A DNA stretch of 64,000 nucleotides from Thauera chlorobenzoica. GTDB lineage: Bacteria > Pseudomonadota > Gammaproteobacteria > Burkholderiales > Rhodocyclaceae. The notes beneath the pieces are model-generated. The model searched no databases. It was given only the letters and a program-made list of their open reading frames with translations, and was not told the origin of the DNA. Positions within the stretch are counted from its first letter, which is position 1. The number at the start of each line of letters is the position of its first letter. Location: NCBI RefSeq assembly GCF_001922305.1, contig NZ_CP018839.1, positions 620,001 through 684,000 of the forward strand, in the 5' to 3' direction. The position numbers and the translations under genes were made by a program. Shown here one piece after another: positions 1 to 8,084 of the stretch.

Positions 1-4
1 GCGA

Positions 5-571
5 TCAGGCGGCTTTCTTGGCCGCAGCCTTGGCGCCGGAGCTGACCGCCTTGACGGTGGCGTTGGTCGCGGCGGCCACGTTGGCTTCGGCGATCTCGGC
101 GACCTGCTTGGCGGCCTTGCTCATGTTGTCGTAGGCGCTGTTGGCGGCGGCGATCGCCGACTTCACCGCGGCGACGGCAACGTCGGAGCCGGCGGGCGCG
201 GACTTGGCGGCGTTGTCCAGCGCGCTGGCGACACCCTTGTTCAGCTCGGCGACCTGGCTCTCCATCACCTTCGAGACTTCTTCCTGGCTCTGCGAGGTGA
301 TCTCATAGACGCTGCGCGCGTAGGCGACGGCTTTCTCGACGATCGGCTGGGCCAGCGCAGCCTGCAGGCTCACCAGTTCCTGCACGTCCTTGGCGCCGAG
401 CAGGGCCTTGGTGTTGGCCACGCCGTCTTCCAGGATCGCACGGGCGGTGTTCAGGTTCAGGGCGGCCAGGCGCTCGGCGCTGGCGAAGGCGGCGTTGGCC
501 AGGGTCAGCAGGGTTTCCACGCTGGCCTTGTTGGTGCTGGCGAACTGCTCGGGGGTAATGAAAGTGCTCAT
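5..571 (-). CDS. phaP: Phasin (PHA granule-associated protein)
   Basis: This 188-residue protein is a phasin that coats polyhydroxyalkanoate granules in the cytoplasm. It has the Phasin_2 pattern: a short N-terminal region (MSTFITPEQFASTNKASVET) and then long alanine-rich amphipathic helices with no signal peptide. The C-terminus is Ala/Lys-rich, as in many betaproteobacterial phasins. I chose the ATG at 571 because a clear AAGGAG lies just upstream; a longer reading to 688 would run through the promoter. A near-consensus sigma-70 promoter (639-666) and two palindromes upstream suggest strong, PHA-responsive transcription. The family assignment is secure; the exact phasin subtype is inferred. 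Confidence 0.93.
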   Translation of the reverse strand: MSTFITPEQFASTNKASVETLLTLANAAFASAERLAALNLNTARAILEDGVANTKALLGAKDVQELVSLQAALAQPIVEKAVAYARSVYEITSQSQEEVSKVMESQVAELNKGVASALDNAAKSAPAGSDVAVAAVKSAIAAANSAYDNMSKAAKQVAEIAEANVAAATNATVKAVSSGAKAAAKKAA

Positions 572-614
572 GGGGCTCTCCTTGGTCAAAGTCGGCTGCA
601 GCTGGGGGACTGAT

Positions 615-628
615 TTGCTGCGATGCAA
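615..628. promoter_or_regulatory. Candidate PhaR-type operator, downstream site
   Basis: TTGC-TGCGAT-GCAA is an imperfect palindrome just downstream of the phaP -10 element, at or just after the expected transcription start. It shares the core GCGATGCA with the upstream palindrome at 674-688. PhaR represses phasin genes in PHA-producing betaproteobacteria, so it is the likely binder; that identity is inferred from position and symmetry only. Confidence 0.45.
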
Positions 629-638
629 CATGGTGCGG

Positions 639-666
639 ATTATACGGTGCCGCAACGTACTGTCAA
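639..666 (-). promoter_or_regulatory. Sigma-70 promoter of phaP
   Basis: On the minus strand there is a perfect TTGACA (661-666) and a perfect TATAAT (639-644) separated by 16 bp. The expected transcript starts near 632, giving a leader of about 60 nt before the phasin ATG at 571. This is the best consensus promoter in the window, in keeping with how abundantly phasins are made. Confidence 0.85.
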
Positions 667-673
667 GGGAAGT

Positions 674-688
674 TTGTGCATCGCACAA
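674..688. promoter_or_regulatory. Perfect 15-bp palindrome upstream of the phaP -35
   Basis: TTGTGC-ATC-GCACAA is a perfect inverted repeat lying 7 bp upstream of the phaP -35 hexamer. With the second palindrome at 615-628 it brackets the promoter, an arrangement expected for a repressor such as PhaR. The regulator is inferred. Confidence 0.5.
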
Positions 689-850
689 TCAAAACCGATT
701 GGTTGCGTCAATCGGCTGTCCGTCTGCAGCCAGGCTCCGGGACGGGAGCACCGGGAGGCTGCAGGCGAGACCGACGGCCCAGTGTGCGCCGCCAGGATGA
801 CAGCCATGTGACGCGGTGGTGGGGCGCGGCAGCCAGGCCCAGGGCTCCGC

Positions 851-1627
851 TCAATCGTGGCGGAAGTCGGGCTTGCGTTTCTCGACGAAGGCGGCCATCC
901 CTTCTTTCTGGTCGTTGAGCGCAAAGGCGGCGTGGAATACCCGGCGCTCGAACAGCAGGCCTTCGTTGAGGCCGCTTTCGAACGCCCGCCCGATCGACTC
1001 CTTGATCATCATCACCACCGGCAGGGAGAAGCCGGCGATGGTGGCGGCGGCGGCGAGCGCCTCGTCGAGCAGCTTGTCGGCAGGGACCACCCGCGACACC
1101 AGGCCGGCGCGCTCGGCCTCGGCGGCGTCCATCAGGCGCGCAGTCAGGCACAGGTCCATCGCCTTGGCCTTGCTCACCGCGCGCGGCAGGCGCTGGGTGC
1201 CGCCGGCGCCGGGCAGGATGCCGAGCTTGACTTCGGGCTGGCCGAACTTCGCGCTGTCGGCGGCGATGATGATGTCGCACATCATCGCCAGTTCGCAGCC
1301 GCCGCCCAGGGCGAAGCCGGCGACCGCGGCGATCACCGGCTTGCGGCAGGTCTTGACCCGCTCCCAGTTGCGCGTGATGTACTCGCTCTTGTAGGCGTCC
1401 ATGTAGGAGAACTGGGCCATCGCGCCGATGTCGGCGCCCGCGGCGAAGGCCTTGTCCGAGCCGGTGATGACGATCGCGCCGATGTTGTCGTCGGCCTCGA
1501 AGCCGTCGAGCGCGGCGGTGATTTCGTTCACCACCTGGTCGTTGAGTGCGTTCATCGCCTGGGGGCGATTCAAGGTGATGAGGCCGACCCGGCCCCGCTG
1601 CTCGGCGATGATGAGTTCGAACGTCAT
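851..1627 (-). CDS. Enoyl-CoA hydratase (crotonase family)
   Basis: This 258-residue protein has the standard length of a short-chain enoyl-CoA hydratase, which hydrates trans-2-enoyl-CoA to 3-hydroxyacyl-CoA in beta-oxidation-type pathways. The oxyanion-hole region [13 protein letters not shown] and the segment [19 protein letters not shown] are intact. Glu112 and Glu132 lie 20 residues apart and match the two catalytic glutamates of the rat enzyme (Glu144 and Glu164). The C-terminus FVEKRKPDF is typical. The ATG at 1627 has an AGGAGGA site upstream. It sits next to a phasin, and could supply (R)- or (S)-3-hydroxyacyl-CoA or take part in aromatic or fatty acid breakdown; the substrate is not shown by the sequence. 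Confidence 0.92.
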   Translation of the reverse strand: MTFELIIAEQRGRVGLITLNRPQAMNALNDQVVNEITAALDGFEADDNIGAIVITGSDKAFAAGADIGAMAQFSYMDAYKSEYITRNWERVKTCRKPVIAAVAGFALGGGCELAMMCDIIIAADSAKFGQPEVKLGILPGAGGTQRLPRAVSKAKAMDLCLTARLMDAAEAERAGLVSRVVPADKLLDEALAAAATIAGFSLPVVMMIKESIGRAFESGLNEGLLFERRVFHAAFALNDQKEGMAAFVEKRKPDFRHD

Positions 1628-1659
1628 GCTTCCTCCTGGCTGATGTGGGTCGCGGCCGG

Positions 1660-2205
1660 TCACTGCGGGCTTGCAGGCTGGCCGTCGCTCTTGGGTTGGA
1701 TCACGGCGCGCACGCGCCCGCCCGGCGCAGTGCCCGGGCTTCCCGCCTGCGGCGCGTTGGTGGCGAGATAGTTCTCGGTGATCGCGTCGTACTCGATGTA
1801 GTGGCCGCTGACCTGGTCGCCGCCGCTGCGGACCTCGGCGCGATTGAATAGGCGGGCTTTTTCCGTGCGGCTGTCGTATTCGATGCGCTCGGCCTTGCCC
1901 TCGACGTATTCGGTGCTGCCTTCGCGGCGCTGGCGGAAACTGGCGAGGCGCTCTCCGGCAGCGGTGGCGACGCCGTTCTGGAAGCCGGCGGCGTCCTGGG
2001 TGACGACCAGCTTGTCGCCGCGGATGATGAGGGTGCCCTGGGTGAGGACGACATTGCCTTCGAAGACATGCACCTTGTTGCGGTCGTCGACGGTGAGGCG
2101 GTCGGCTTCGATGTTGACCGGCTGCTCGCGGTCGCTCCGCTCCGCAAAGGCGGGGGCGGCGCAGACGGCGAAGGTAGCGAGGGCGGCGGCGAGCAGGCGT
2201 TTCAT
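1660..2205 (-). CDS. lptA: LPS transport periplasmic protein LptA
   Basis: This 181-residue periplasmic protein has a cleavable signal peptide ([21 protein letters not shown]) followed by an OstA/LptA domain. Motifs such as [14 protein letters not shown] and [20 protein letters not shown] mark the beta-jellyroll that bridges LPS from LptC in the inner membrane to LptDE in the outer membrane. Its start overlaps the lptC stop by 4 bp (ATGA), so the two are translationally coupled. The usual next genes lptB and rpoN are missing; an enoyl-CoA hydratase follows instead. A longer in-frame reading upstream is only the antisense-like shadow of lptC in another frame. Confidence 0.93.
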   Translation of the reverse strand: MKRLLAAALATFAVCAAPAFAERSDREQPVNIEADRLTVDDRNKVHVFEGNVVLTQGTLIIRGDKLVVTQDAAGFQNGVATAAGERLASFRQRREGSTEYVEGKAERIEYDSRTEKARLFNRAEVRSGGDQVSGHYIEYDAITENYLATNAPQAGSPGTAPGGRVRAVIQPKSDGQPASPQ

Positions 2206-2777
2206 GTGGGGGGTCCTTGGCGGCGCGGCAGCGTCGAGCGCACTTCGCCGATCAGTTCGAGGGTGCCGAACAGGTTGTCGGCGCGCAGGCCGAGCGCGGT
2301 GGCGCGGACGTTGCCGCGGGTCAGCGATACCGGAGAGTCGGTGTGCGCGCGATGCGCGTCGGGCCATACCGTGAGGGCCTCGGAATCGAGGCCGAGCGGT
2401 GCCTCTGATGCGGTGCCGGGACGGCGGACGCGGACCTCGCCCGCCAGGTCCACCTGCTCGCCGCCGGGCGAGACATCGGCACGCCCGGCGCTGATCAGCG
2501 TCTCGCGTCCTGCGCTGTGCAGGCGCAGGCGGGGCTGGTGGAGGCGGGTGGCGCCGTCCTGGGGGTAGTGTTCGAGGCGTTCGGCGAGCAGCTCGTAGCG
2601 CTGGCCGCCGTCTTCGCCGAAGCCGACGACGCGGGTTTGCGTGGCGATGAAGTCTGGCCCGCTGCGCTCGCGCGCGATCGCCGCTTCCTCGGAGCGGGTG
2701 ACCCGCTCGAGCCACACCGAGGCCCCGGCAAGCAGGGTCAGGGCGATGACCGGGTAGAGGCGCCAGGTGTCGATCAA
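2202..2777 (-). CDS. lptC: LPS export protein LptC
   Basis: This 191-residue bitopic inner-membrane protein begins with one transmembrane helix (about residues 8-24) followed by a periplasmic LptC jellyroll, with [21 protein letters not shown] and [18 protein letters not shown] as recognisable parts. LptC links the LptBFG extractor to LptA. The start is a TTG placed directly after the kdsD stop codon and in the same reading frame, so no spacer holds a separate ribosome-binding site; reinitiation is likely. An alternative start further in is possible but would remove membrane-anchor residues. Confidence 0.9.
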   Translation of the reverse strand: MIDTWRLYPVIALTLLAGASVWLERVTRSEEAAIARERSGPDFIATQTRVVGFGEDGGQRYELLAERLEHYPQDGATRLHQPRLRLHSAGRETLISAGRADVSPGGEQVDLAGEVRVRRPGTASEAPLGLDSEALTVWPDAHRAHTDSPVSLTRGNVRATALGLRADNLFGTLELIGEVRSTLPRRQGPPT

Positions 2778-3767
2778 TCAGATCACCTTGGCGAGCATCA
2801 GGTCGTGCGTGGTCAGGGCGCCGGCCAGGCGGCCGTCGGCATCGACCACCAGCAGCTGGCTGATGCGCTGGCGCTCCATGATTTCGGCCGCTTCGGCAGC
2901 GAGTGCGGCTGGGCCGATGGTGCGCGGGTTGCGGCTCATCACTGTGCCGACCCGGGCGCTGCGCACGTCGCAGCCTCTTTCGAGGGCGCGGCGCAGGTCG
3001 CCGTCGGTGAAGATGCCCTGCGGCCGTCCGTCGCTGGCGGTGACCGCAGTCATGCCCATGCCGCCGGCGGTCATCGCCAGCAGCGCCGCGGTGAGTGGGG
3101 CTTCGGCTGCGACCATCGGCACCGCCGCCGCCGGGCGCATGACGTCGCCGACATGGGTGAGCAGGCGGCGCCCGAGTGTGCCGCCCGGGTGCGAGCGGGC
3201 GAAGTCCTCGGCGGCGAAACCGCGCGCGTCGAGCAGCGCCACCGCGAGCGCGTCGCCCAGCGCGAGGGCGGCGGTGGTGCTGGCGGTGGGGGCGAGGTTG
3301 AGCGGACAGGCCTCCTCGGCGACGGCGGCCTCGAGGTGGACGTCGGCCTGGCGCGCCAGCGGGGAGTCGGCCTTGCCGGTCATTGCGATCAGGCGTGCGC
3401 CCTGGCGTTTGACCAGGGGCACGATGGTGAGTACTTCCTCGCTGCTGCCCGAGTTCGACAGGGCGATGACCACGTCTTCGGGGGTGATCATGCCGAGGTC
3501 GCCGTGGGCGGCTTCGGCCGCGTGCACGAAATATGCCGGGGTGCCGGTGCTCGCCAGCGTGGCGGCGAGCTTGCGCGCGATGTGGCCGGACTTGCCGATG
3601 CCGGTGACGATGACCCTGCCGTTGCGCTTCAGGATGATGTCGACCGCGCGTTCGAACTCGGCACCGATGCGCCCGGCCAGCGCCGACACGGCATCCGCCT
3701 CGATGCGCAGCACGCGGCGGGCGAGTGCGACTGCACGGCTGTCGGCGGGAGCAGGAATGGGGTCCAT
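2778..3767 (-). CDS. kdsD: Arabinose-5-phosphate isomerase KdsD
   Basis: This 329-residue cytoplasmic enzyme interconverts ribulose-5-phosphate and arabinose-5-phosphate, the first step of Kdo synthesis for LPS. The N-terminal SIS domain (about 40-185) carries GIGKSGHIARKLAATLASTG and ALSNSGSSEEVL; two CBS domains follow (about 205-329). The length matches E. coli KdsD (328). In most relatives kdsC (Kdo-8-P phosphatase) comes next, but here the stop is followed at once by lptC. A possible minus-strand -10 (TATACA, 3851-3856) lies about 80 bp upstream. Confidence 0.94.
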   Translation of the reverse strand: MDPIPAPADSRAVALARRVLRIEADAVSALAGRIGAEFERAVDIILKRNGRVIVTGIGKSGHIARKLAATLASTGTPAYFVHAAEAAHGDLGMITPEDVVIALSNSGSSEEVLTIVPLVKRQGARLIAMTGKADSPLARQADVHLEAAVAEEACPLNLAPTASTTAALALGDALAVALLDARGFAAEDFARSHPGGTLGRRLLTHVGDVMRPAAAVPMVAAEAPLTAALLAMTAGGMGMTAVTASDGRPQGIFTDGDLRRALERGCDVRSARVGTVMSRNPRTIGPAALAAEAAEIMERQRISQLLVVDADGRLAGALTTHDLMLAKVI

Positions 3768-3848
3768 GGAGTCGATGCTTCAGACGGGCAGAAAGGGGTG
3801 GCGGCAGGATGCGGCGTGAGCGGCGCAGGCTTTGATCACGGGCCCGTG

Positions 3849-3856
3849 ATTGTATA
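3849..3856 (-). promoter_or_regulatory. Possible -10 element for the kdsD-lptCA transcript
   Basis: The minus strand reads TTATACAATCAC here, with TATACA or TACAAT as a possible -10, about 80 nt before kdsD. No good -35 is visible at the right distance. The rest of the 200-bp gap between kdsD and the filament locus shows no gene. Confidence 0.3.
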
Positions 3857-3967
3857 ACAGTCGGGATGCCGCCCGGCGCACCGGGAATTGTCCGTCCCCC
3901 CTTCCTTCATGCGCGAGCCTGATGTGCCGGGGGTTTCCCCCGGCGGCGCGGCTGCAGCCGGGCAGGT

Positions 3968-4612
3968 TCACAGGCGGGCGCAGACGGTGTAGCTGCCGGC
4001 TTCGTCGAGCGGGTTCGTCGCCGATACGATGCTCGGCGCGCTGATTTCGCCGCTGGCGGCGCGCATCGCGCCGGTTGCGGGGTCGCCGTCGTCGACGCTG
4101 ATATCGAGCTGGTGCACGAGCTTGCCGGGGATTCCCGTCGAGCACACCACCAGGCTGCCGGAGATGCCGAGCACCGCGGGCTCTCCGCCGCGCTGCACGC
4201 CGATCCGGCCGCCGAAGGCATTGCGTGGCAGGTAGCCGGGCTCGGCCGGGTTGGTGCTGCCGCCGACGAGTTCGGCCAGGCGCAGGTGCTGCCACAGGCG
4301 GAAGCTTTCGGTTTCGCCCTCGGCATGCCAGCTGCCGTCGATGACCCCGTTGCCGTTGCCCGGTGTCGCGCATGCGCTGCCGTCGAGGCACAGGTGACGC
4401 TGCGCGGCGCCATCGTCGCCGGGCAGCGCGCGGTACTTGTCCTGGTAGGCGTGGATCAGCGCGGGAATGCTGGCGAAGTCCTGCGCGAGATTTTTCACCC
4501 GGGCGCTGTCGAGCAGGGCCTGGCCTTTCAGGACGCCGCTCAGCAGCAGGCCGATGATCAGCAGCACGACGGCGATTTCGACGAGGGTGAAGCCTGCCTG
4601 GCGATGTTGCAT
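3968..4612 (-). CDS. Type IV pilin-like/pseudopilin protein 1
   Basis: This 214-residue protein has a class III prepilin leader of seven residues ending in Gly, cut before FTLVE, with the conserved Glu5 of the mature protein. The hydrophobic helix (FTLVEIAVVLLIIGLLLSGV) would form the filament core or membrane anchor. The globular part includes YQDKYRALPGDD, common in pseudopilins, and paired cysteines. It is the last gene of the filament operon, 48 bp after the preceding pilin gene. It has the most canonical pilin N-terminus of the three and is the best candidate for the main subunit; that role is inferred. Confidence 0.8.
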   Translation of the reverse strand: MQHRQAGFTLVEIAVVLLIIGLLLSGVLKGQALLDSARVKNLAQDFASIPALIHAYQDKYRALPGDDGAAQRHLCLDGSACATPGNGNGVIDGSWHAEGETESFRLWQHLRLAELVGGSTNPAEPGYLPRNAFGGRIGVQRGGEPAVLGISGSLVVCSTGIPGKLVHQLDISVDDGDPATGAMRAASGEISAPSIVSATNPLDEAGSYTVCARL

Positions 4613-4660
4613 GGTCGTTCTCCTTCGGTGCGGGATGGGCGGGTAAAACCGGAGCCGGTG

Positions 4661-5389
4661 CTACAGGCGTCCGGCCTGGGCAAGGCGGGCGACGAGCAGG
4701 GGGCGGCCGATCCAGACCAGCAGGTCATCGAACCCGGCGCCCGCCTCTCCGGCCTGGTACACCGGGGATGCGGCCGAGTAGGCAGCGTTGTAGCCGTCGG
4801 CGCTGCGGTTGGGACCGGTCGAATAGACGATCGCCACCGCCTGCGAGGTGCTGGTGGTGATGCGGGTGTCGTCGAGCGCGCGGATCTGCAGGTTGGCCGT
4901 CGGCAGGGTGGCGGCATCGATCGGGCCGGTGGCGAATTCCGGGTCGACCCGGTAGCGCCAGTGCCCGGCCCAGTCGTCCTGCGGCTGGCGGCGCGGACTG
5001 CCCCAGGCGTCGTGGGCGGGCATCCCCAGGGTGCGCCAGGGCAGGCGGCCTTCGCTGGCGAAGCTGCAGGGAGCGGCGTCCTCGAGGCCGTAGTGCGGGC
5101 TGAGTGGGTCGGCTTCGGTGCTGGCGCAGGGCAGGCGGCCGTGAATGATGGCGAAGCCGCTCAGGGCGTGCTGGATGTCGCGCAGGCGCTCGAGGGTGAG
5201 CTGGCGGTCGCGGGCTTCGACGCGGCTGCCCAGCGGCACGAGCAGGCTGCCGCCGAGCAGGGCGATGATGAACAGCACGAGGGCGAGTTCGGCGAGGGTG
5301 AAACCGCGCTCGGATCGCCGCCCACGGCGGGTCTGGAAGGGCTTCGCGGGGACGGGACGGAGATGGGCGGCGGGCGTCAGGGCAGGCAT
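4661..5389 (-). CDS. Pilin-like protein 2 with a long leader
   Basis: This 242-residue protein has a prepilin motif (G29, cut before FTLAELALVLFIIALLGGSL) after an unusually long, basic 29-residue leader. The mature part carries GRLPC, EGRLPWRTLGMPAHDAWG and a C-terminal DDLLVWIG, all with counterparts in the next gene upstream, so the two are paralogues. The start overlaps the end of that gene by 13 bp. It is probably a minor pilin or pseudopilin that initiates or tips the filament; the function is inferred. Confidence 0.78.
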   Translation of the reverse strand: MPALTPAAHLRPVPAKPFQTRRGRRSERGFTLAELALVLFIIALLGGSLLVPLGSRVEARDRQLTLERLRDIQHALSGFAIIHGRLPCASTEADPLSPHYGLEDAAPCSFASEGRLPWRTLGMPAHDAWGSPRRQPQDDWAGHWRYRVDPEFATGPIDAATLPTANLQIRALDDTRITTSTSQAVAIVYSTGPNRSADGYNAAYSAASPVYQAGEAGAGFDDLLVWIGRPLLVARLAQAGRL

Positions 5390-6696
5390 CGGATCACGTC
5401 CCGGGTGGCCGGCTGCAGGGGGTCGTTCACTTCGAAGCGGCGGGCGCCGCTGAAGGACGGGGTGCCCTGGCTGAAGTTGGCCGCGTTGCCGGCCTCGAGG
5501 TACTGGGCGGGGTCGGCCCGTCGTTCCGGCGTGTCGCGCTGCTGGAGCCCGGGGCCGCTACGGATGCGTTCCCCGCCGAACAACAGTACGCCGCGGCAGC
5601 CCGCAGCGGCGGGCGGGGTATCGTCGGCGAGGGCGATGCAGGGCGCCCCCGTCCGGCACACGGCGAAGCGGAACTGGTCGCGCCAGCGATCGAGCCGGGG
5701 GCGTTCCTCGGCCGGCAGGCCGAGTGCGGCAGCGCTCGGGAGTGGGCCGACGTCCAAAACGCCGGGCGTGGCGGACGTATGGGCAGCGAGGAAATCGGGC
5801 TCGTCGAGCCGGGCGGCGAGGGCGTCGGCGGCGGTGTCGATGAGGGCATCGATATGTGCGCCATGATCGGCACGGCGGCGCAGGGCGTCGAAGATGTCGT
5901 CGATGCCGACCCAGACCACCAGGTCGGTCGTGAGCCCGGCGTCCTCGCCGACCGGTGCGCCCTGCGTGACCGGCATCGTGGCGCTGAAGCGGGCGGTGTA
6001 GCCGTGGTCGAGATAATGGGCGAGGTCGGCCTCTGCCGAGTCGCTGCCGCTGCAGCCGCTCCTCGCGCTGGGCGGGCGGTTCTGGCCGGGGAGCACGGGG
6101 CCGGGCGCGAAGATCGCAGCGACGGCGCGGCCGTCGGGCCCGGCCGCGCGCAGCGCATGCCCGTCCGGTGCGCGGGGCGCGAGCTGGCCGGGGCTGTCCC
6201 AGTTCAGGGTGAGCGGCTTGGGGTTGTTTTTCACGCTGCCCCCGACCGCGTACCACAGGCATTGTCCCCAGCCGTCGCGCAGGTCGGGGAGGCCGAGTGT
6301 GCGCCAGGGCAGGCGCCCGAGCGCACCCACGTCGCGGGCTCCGCAGGCGCCGGGCGGGGTGGAGCCGCTGTTACCGCTGTCCGGGCAGGGCAGGAAACCA
6401 TAGCCTTCGCCGGCGTGGTGTTCGCCATAGCTGATCGCGTAGCCGAGCAGGGCCTCGCGTCCGAGGGCGAGTGCGTCCATGCTGTGCAGGTGGGCGCGGG
6501 CGACGGCGTGGGTGCGTAGCTGCCCGCCGGCGAGCAGCCCGCCGGCGCCAAACAGCGCCACCAGCAATAGCGCGCTCACCAGGGCGTAACCACGCCGGCA
6601 CCGGGTGCCGGGACGCGGGCAGGTTCCGCTGCCGGCCGGGGCGCGAGGAGTGCCTGCCCGTCGGTGAAGGGGAGTCGGCGGGGCTGGCGGGCTCAT
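5377..6696 (-). CDS. Large pilin-like protein 3
   Basis: This 439-residue protein has a 36-residue arginine-rich leader, a prepilin-like junction (RRG, then YALVSALLLVALFGAGG) and no Glu at mature position 5, as in PilX/GspK-type minor pilins. The ectodomain contains GFLPCPDSGNSG, GRLPWRTLGLPDLRDGWGQ and TTDLVVWVG, all shared with pilin-like protein 2, plus about 170 additional C-terminal residues with several cysteines. The ATG at 6696 overlaps the preceding stop (ATGA). GspK-like proteins cap filament tips, which fits its size and missing Glu5, but this is inferred. Confidence 0.72.
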   Translation of the reverse strand: MSPPAPPTPLHRRAGTPRAPAGSGTCPRPGTRCRRGYALVSALLLVALFGAGGLLAGGQLRTHAVARAHLHSMDALALGREALLGYAISYGEHHAGEGYGFLPCPDSGNSGSTPPGACGARDVGALGRLPWRTLGLPDLRDGWGQCLWYAVGGSVKNNPKPLTLNWDSPGQLAPRAPDGHALRAAGPDGRAVAAIFAPGPVLPGQNRPPSARSGCSGSDSAEADLAHYLDHGYTARFSATMPVTQGAPVGEDAGLTTDLVVWVGIDDIFDALRRRADHGAHIDALIDTAADALAARLDEPDFLAAHTSATPGVLDVGPLPSAAALGLPAEERPRLDRWRDQFRFAVCRTGAPCIALADDTPPAAAGCRGVLLFGGERIRSGPGLQQRDTPERRADPAQYLEAGNAANFSQGTPSFSGARRFEVNDPLQPATRDVIRCLP

Positions 6697-8081
6697 CGCG
6701 GTTCTCCGTGCCGTGCGTGGATGCGGATCGGGCCTGGGCCTGGCGCCTCTGCCGGGGACGCCGGGCCTGGGCCGGCCGGCGGCCAGTAGTCGCCCGGATG
6801 CAGGCGGAGGTGGGGGGCCGCCTGGGGGGCCAGGCTCAGGACAGGGGTCGGCACCAGCGTCAGTGAGGTTCGCTCCAGTTCGACGAGACTGCCGTCGAGC
6901 CAGATGAAATCGCGTCCGTCCGGGCGGCGCAGAATGCCGTCGATGCGGCGGGGCATTGCGGCGGCGGCTTCGGGGCGCGGTGCGGCGGGTGATGCGACAT
7001 CCTTGTCGGCAAGAAGAGGAGGCGAAGTGCCCTGCGGCAGGTCGGGGGGTGGGGGAGTGGCCGCTGCGTCGCGCGGGCGCTGTCCGGGGGGCCACCAGGG
7101 GCGCGCGCCCAGCGCCAGTCCGGTGAGCACGAGCGCGCTCGCAAGCAGCGCCGCGCGGTGCCGGGCGAGGCGAGGCAGCCCGGTGCCGGTGACACTTTCG
7201 AGCGTCCACCCGAGCGCCGCGGGGGCGCGCGACAAGCCGTGGAGGAGGGCGGCACCGAACTCGCCGTCGGCGAGCGGCGCGCCGTTCTCGTCGCTTGCGC
7301 GCAGCGTCGTGATCCGTGCCGGGGAGATGAAGTGGATCGGAGGCGGTGCGGGATCGGGTGGGGCCGGGGCTGCGGGCGGAGGGGCGAGGGCGTCGGCTGG
7401 CGCGACCACGGTCACCGCCAGCGGGGTGTCGGCGCTGATCCGTCCGCGGGCGAGGATGTAGCTGCGGGTGAGGGCGATTTCGTCCGTCCACTGCGTGCTG
7501 CGGCGCGCGTTCGCGAGCGTGCACTGGCCGACGAGGCGGGAGAAGTGCAGGGTCTTGCCGTGGACTTCGCAGATCCGCATCCCGGCGCGGGTAAAGACGA
7601 CGAGCAGCTGGTGCCCGGGGGGGCTGGCGAGCGGGGGGATCAGTCCGGCGATCAGCTGGGCGGCGGGGACGATGCGCTCGAGGCGCAGGCCGGCGGCGAG
7701 CACGGCTTCCCGCCAGGGTTCGAGCTGTTCGGGGCGGTTCAGGCCGGAAAACAGCACGCGTTCGAGGCCGGCGCCGGCCGCGCCGATGAGGTGCGCGTGG
7801 GCGAAGGCGGGGCGCGGAAACCAGGCACCGAGCCGGCGGGCATGCAGTGCCCGCCGGTCGGCGCCGCGCACCCGCGGCAGGTCTTCGACCTCGAAGCTCT
7901 CGTCGGCTAGATTCACCACCATGCGGCAGGCTTCGCCGCGCCGTCGTCCGGCCAGCCAGGTGGCAAACGCTGCGTCCTCGCCGGGGGCGAAGGCGGCGAC
8001 CCGGACAATGCCGTTTTTATCCATATGCCATGATTCGAGGCCGAGCGCGTCGACGCTGAAAAGCAGGAGGCGGCGTCGCAT
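6693..8081 (-). CDS. PilM/GspL-like assembly protein with fused periplasmic domain
   Basis: This 462-residue protein has a cytoplasmic region resembling the actin-like fold of PilM, GspL and MshI (about 1-290; LLFSVDALGLESWHMDKNG, then HQLLVVFTRAGMRICEVHG). A single transmembrane helix follows (about 308-327), then a proline-rich periplasmic linker. Residues 377-435 (RIDGILRRPDGRDFIWLDGS) resemble the HR/PilP domain of GspC and PilP. It may therefore combine the PilM and PilP roles, linking the ATPase to the secretin. No separate pilN or pilO genes are present. The actin-fold assignment is likely; the PilP-like assignment is an inference. Confidence 0.65.
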   Translation of the reverse strand: MRRRLLLFSVDALGLESWHMDKNGIVRVAAFAPGEDAAFATWLAGRRRGEACRMVVNLADESFEVEDLPRVRGADRRALHARRLGAWFPRPAFAHAHLIGAAGAGLERVLFSGLNRPEQLEPWREAVLAAGLRLERIVPAAQLIAGLIPPLASPPGHQLLVVFTRAGMRICEVHGKTLHFSRLVGQCTLANARRSTQWTDEIALTRSYILARGRISADTPLAVTVVAPADALAPPPAAPAPPDPAPPPIHFISPARITTLRASDENGAPLADGEFGAALLHGLSRAPAALGWTLESVTGTGLPRLARHRAALLASALVLTGLALGARPWWPPGQRPRDAAATPPPPDLPQGTSPPLLADKDVASPAAPRPEAAAAMPRRIDGILRRPDGRDFIWLDGSLVELERTSLTLVPTPVLSLAPQAAPHLRLHPGDYWPPAGPGPASPAEAPGPGPIRIHARHGEPR

Positions 8082-8084
8082 CGG

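Noticed and set aside
851-1627. Possible missing catalytic Glu in the enoyl-CoA hydratase (an Asp in KAMDLCL)
   Set aside because: The catalytic pair corresponds to Glu112 and Glu132, spaced 20 residues as in the rat enzyme; both are present. The Asp is not an active-site residue.
6697-7524. N-terminal extension of the large pilin-like protein
   Set aside because: The extended part overlaps the PilM/GspL-like gene and reads as Arg/Pro-rich shadow; the ATG at 6696 with a 4-bp overlap fits better.
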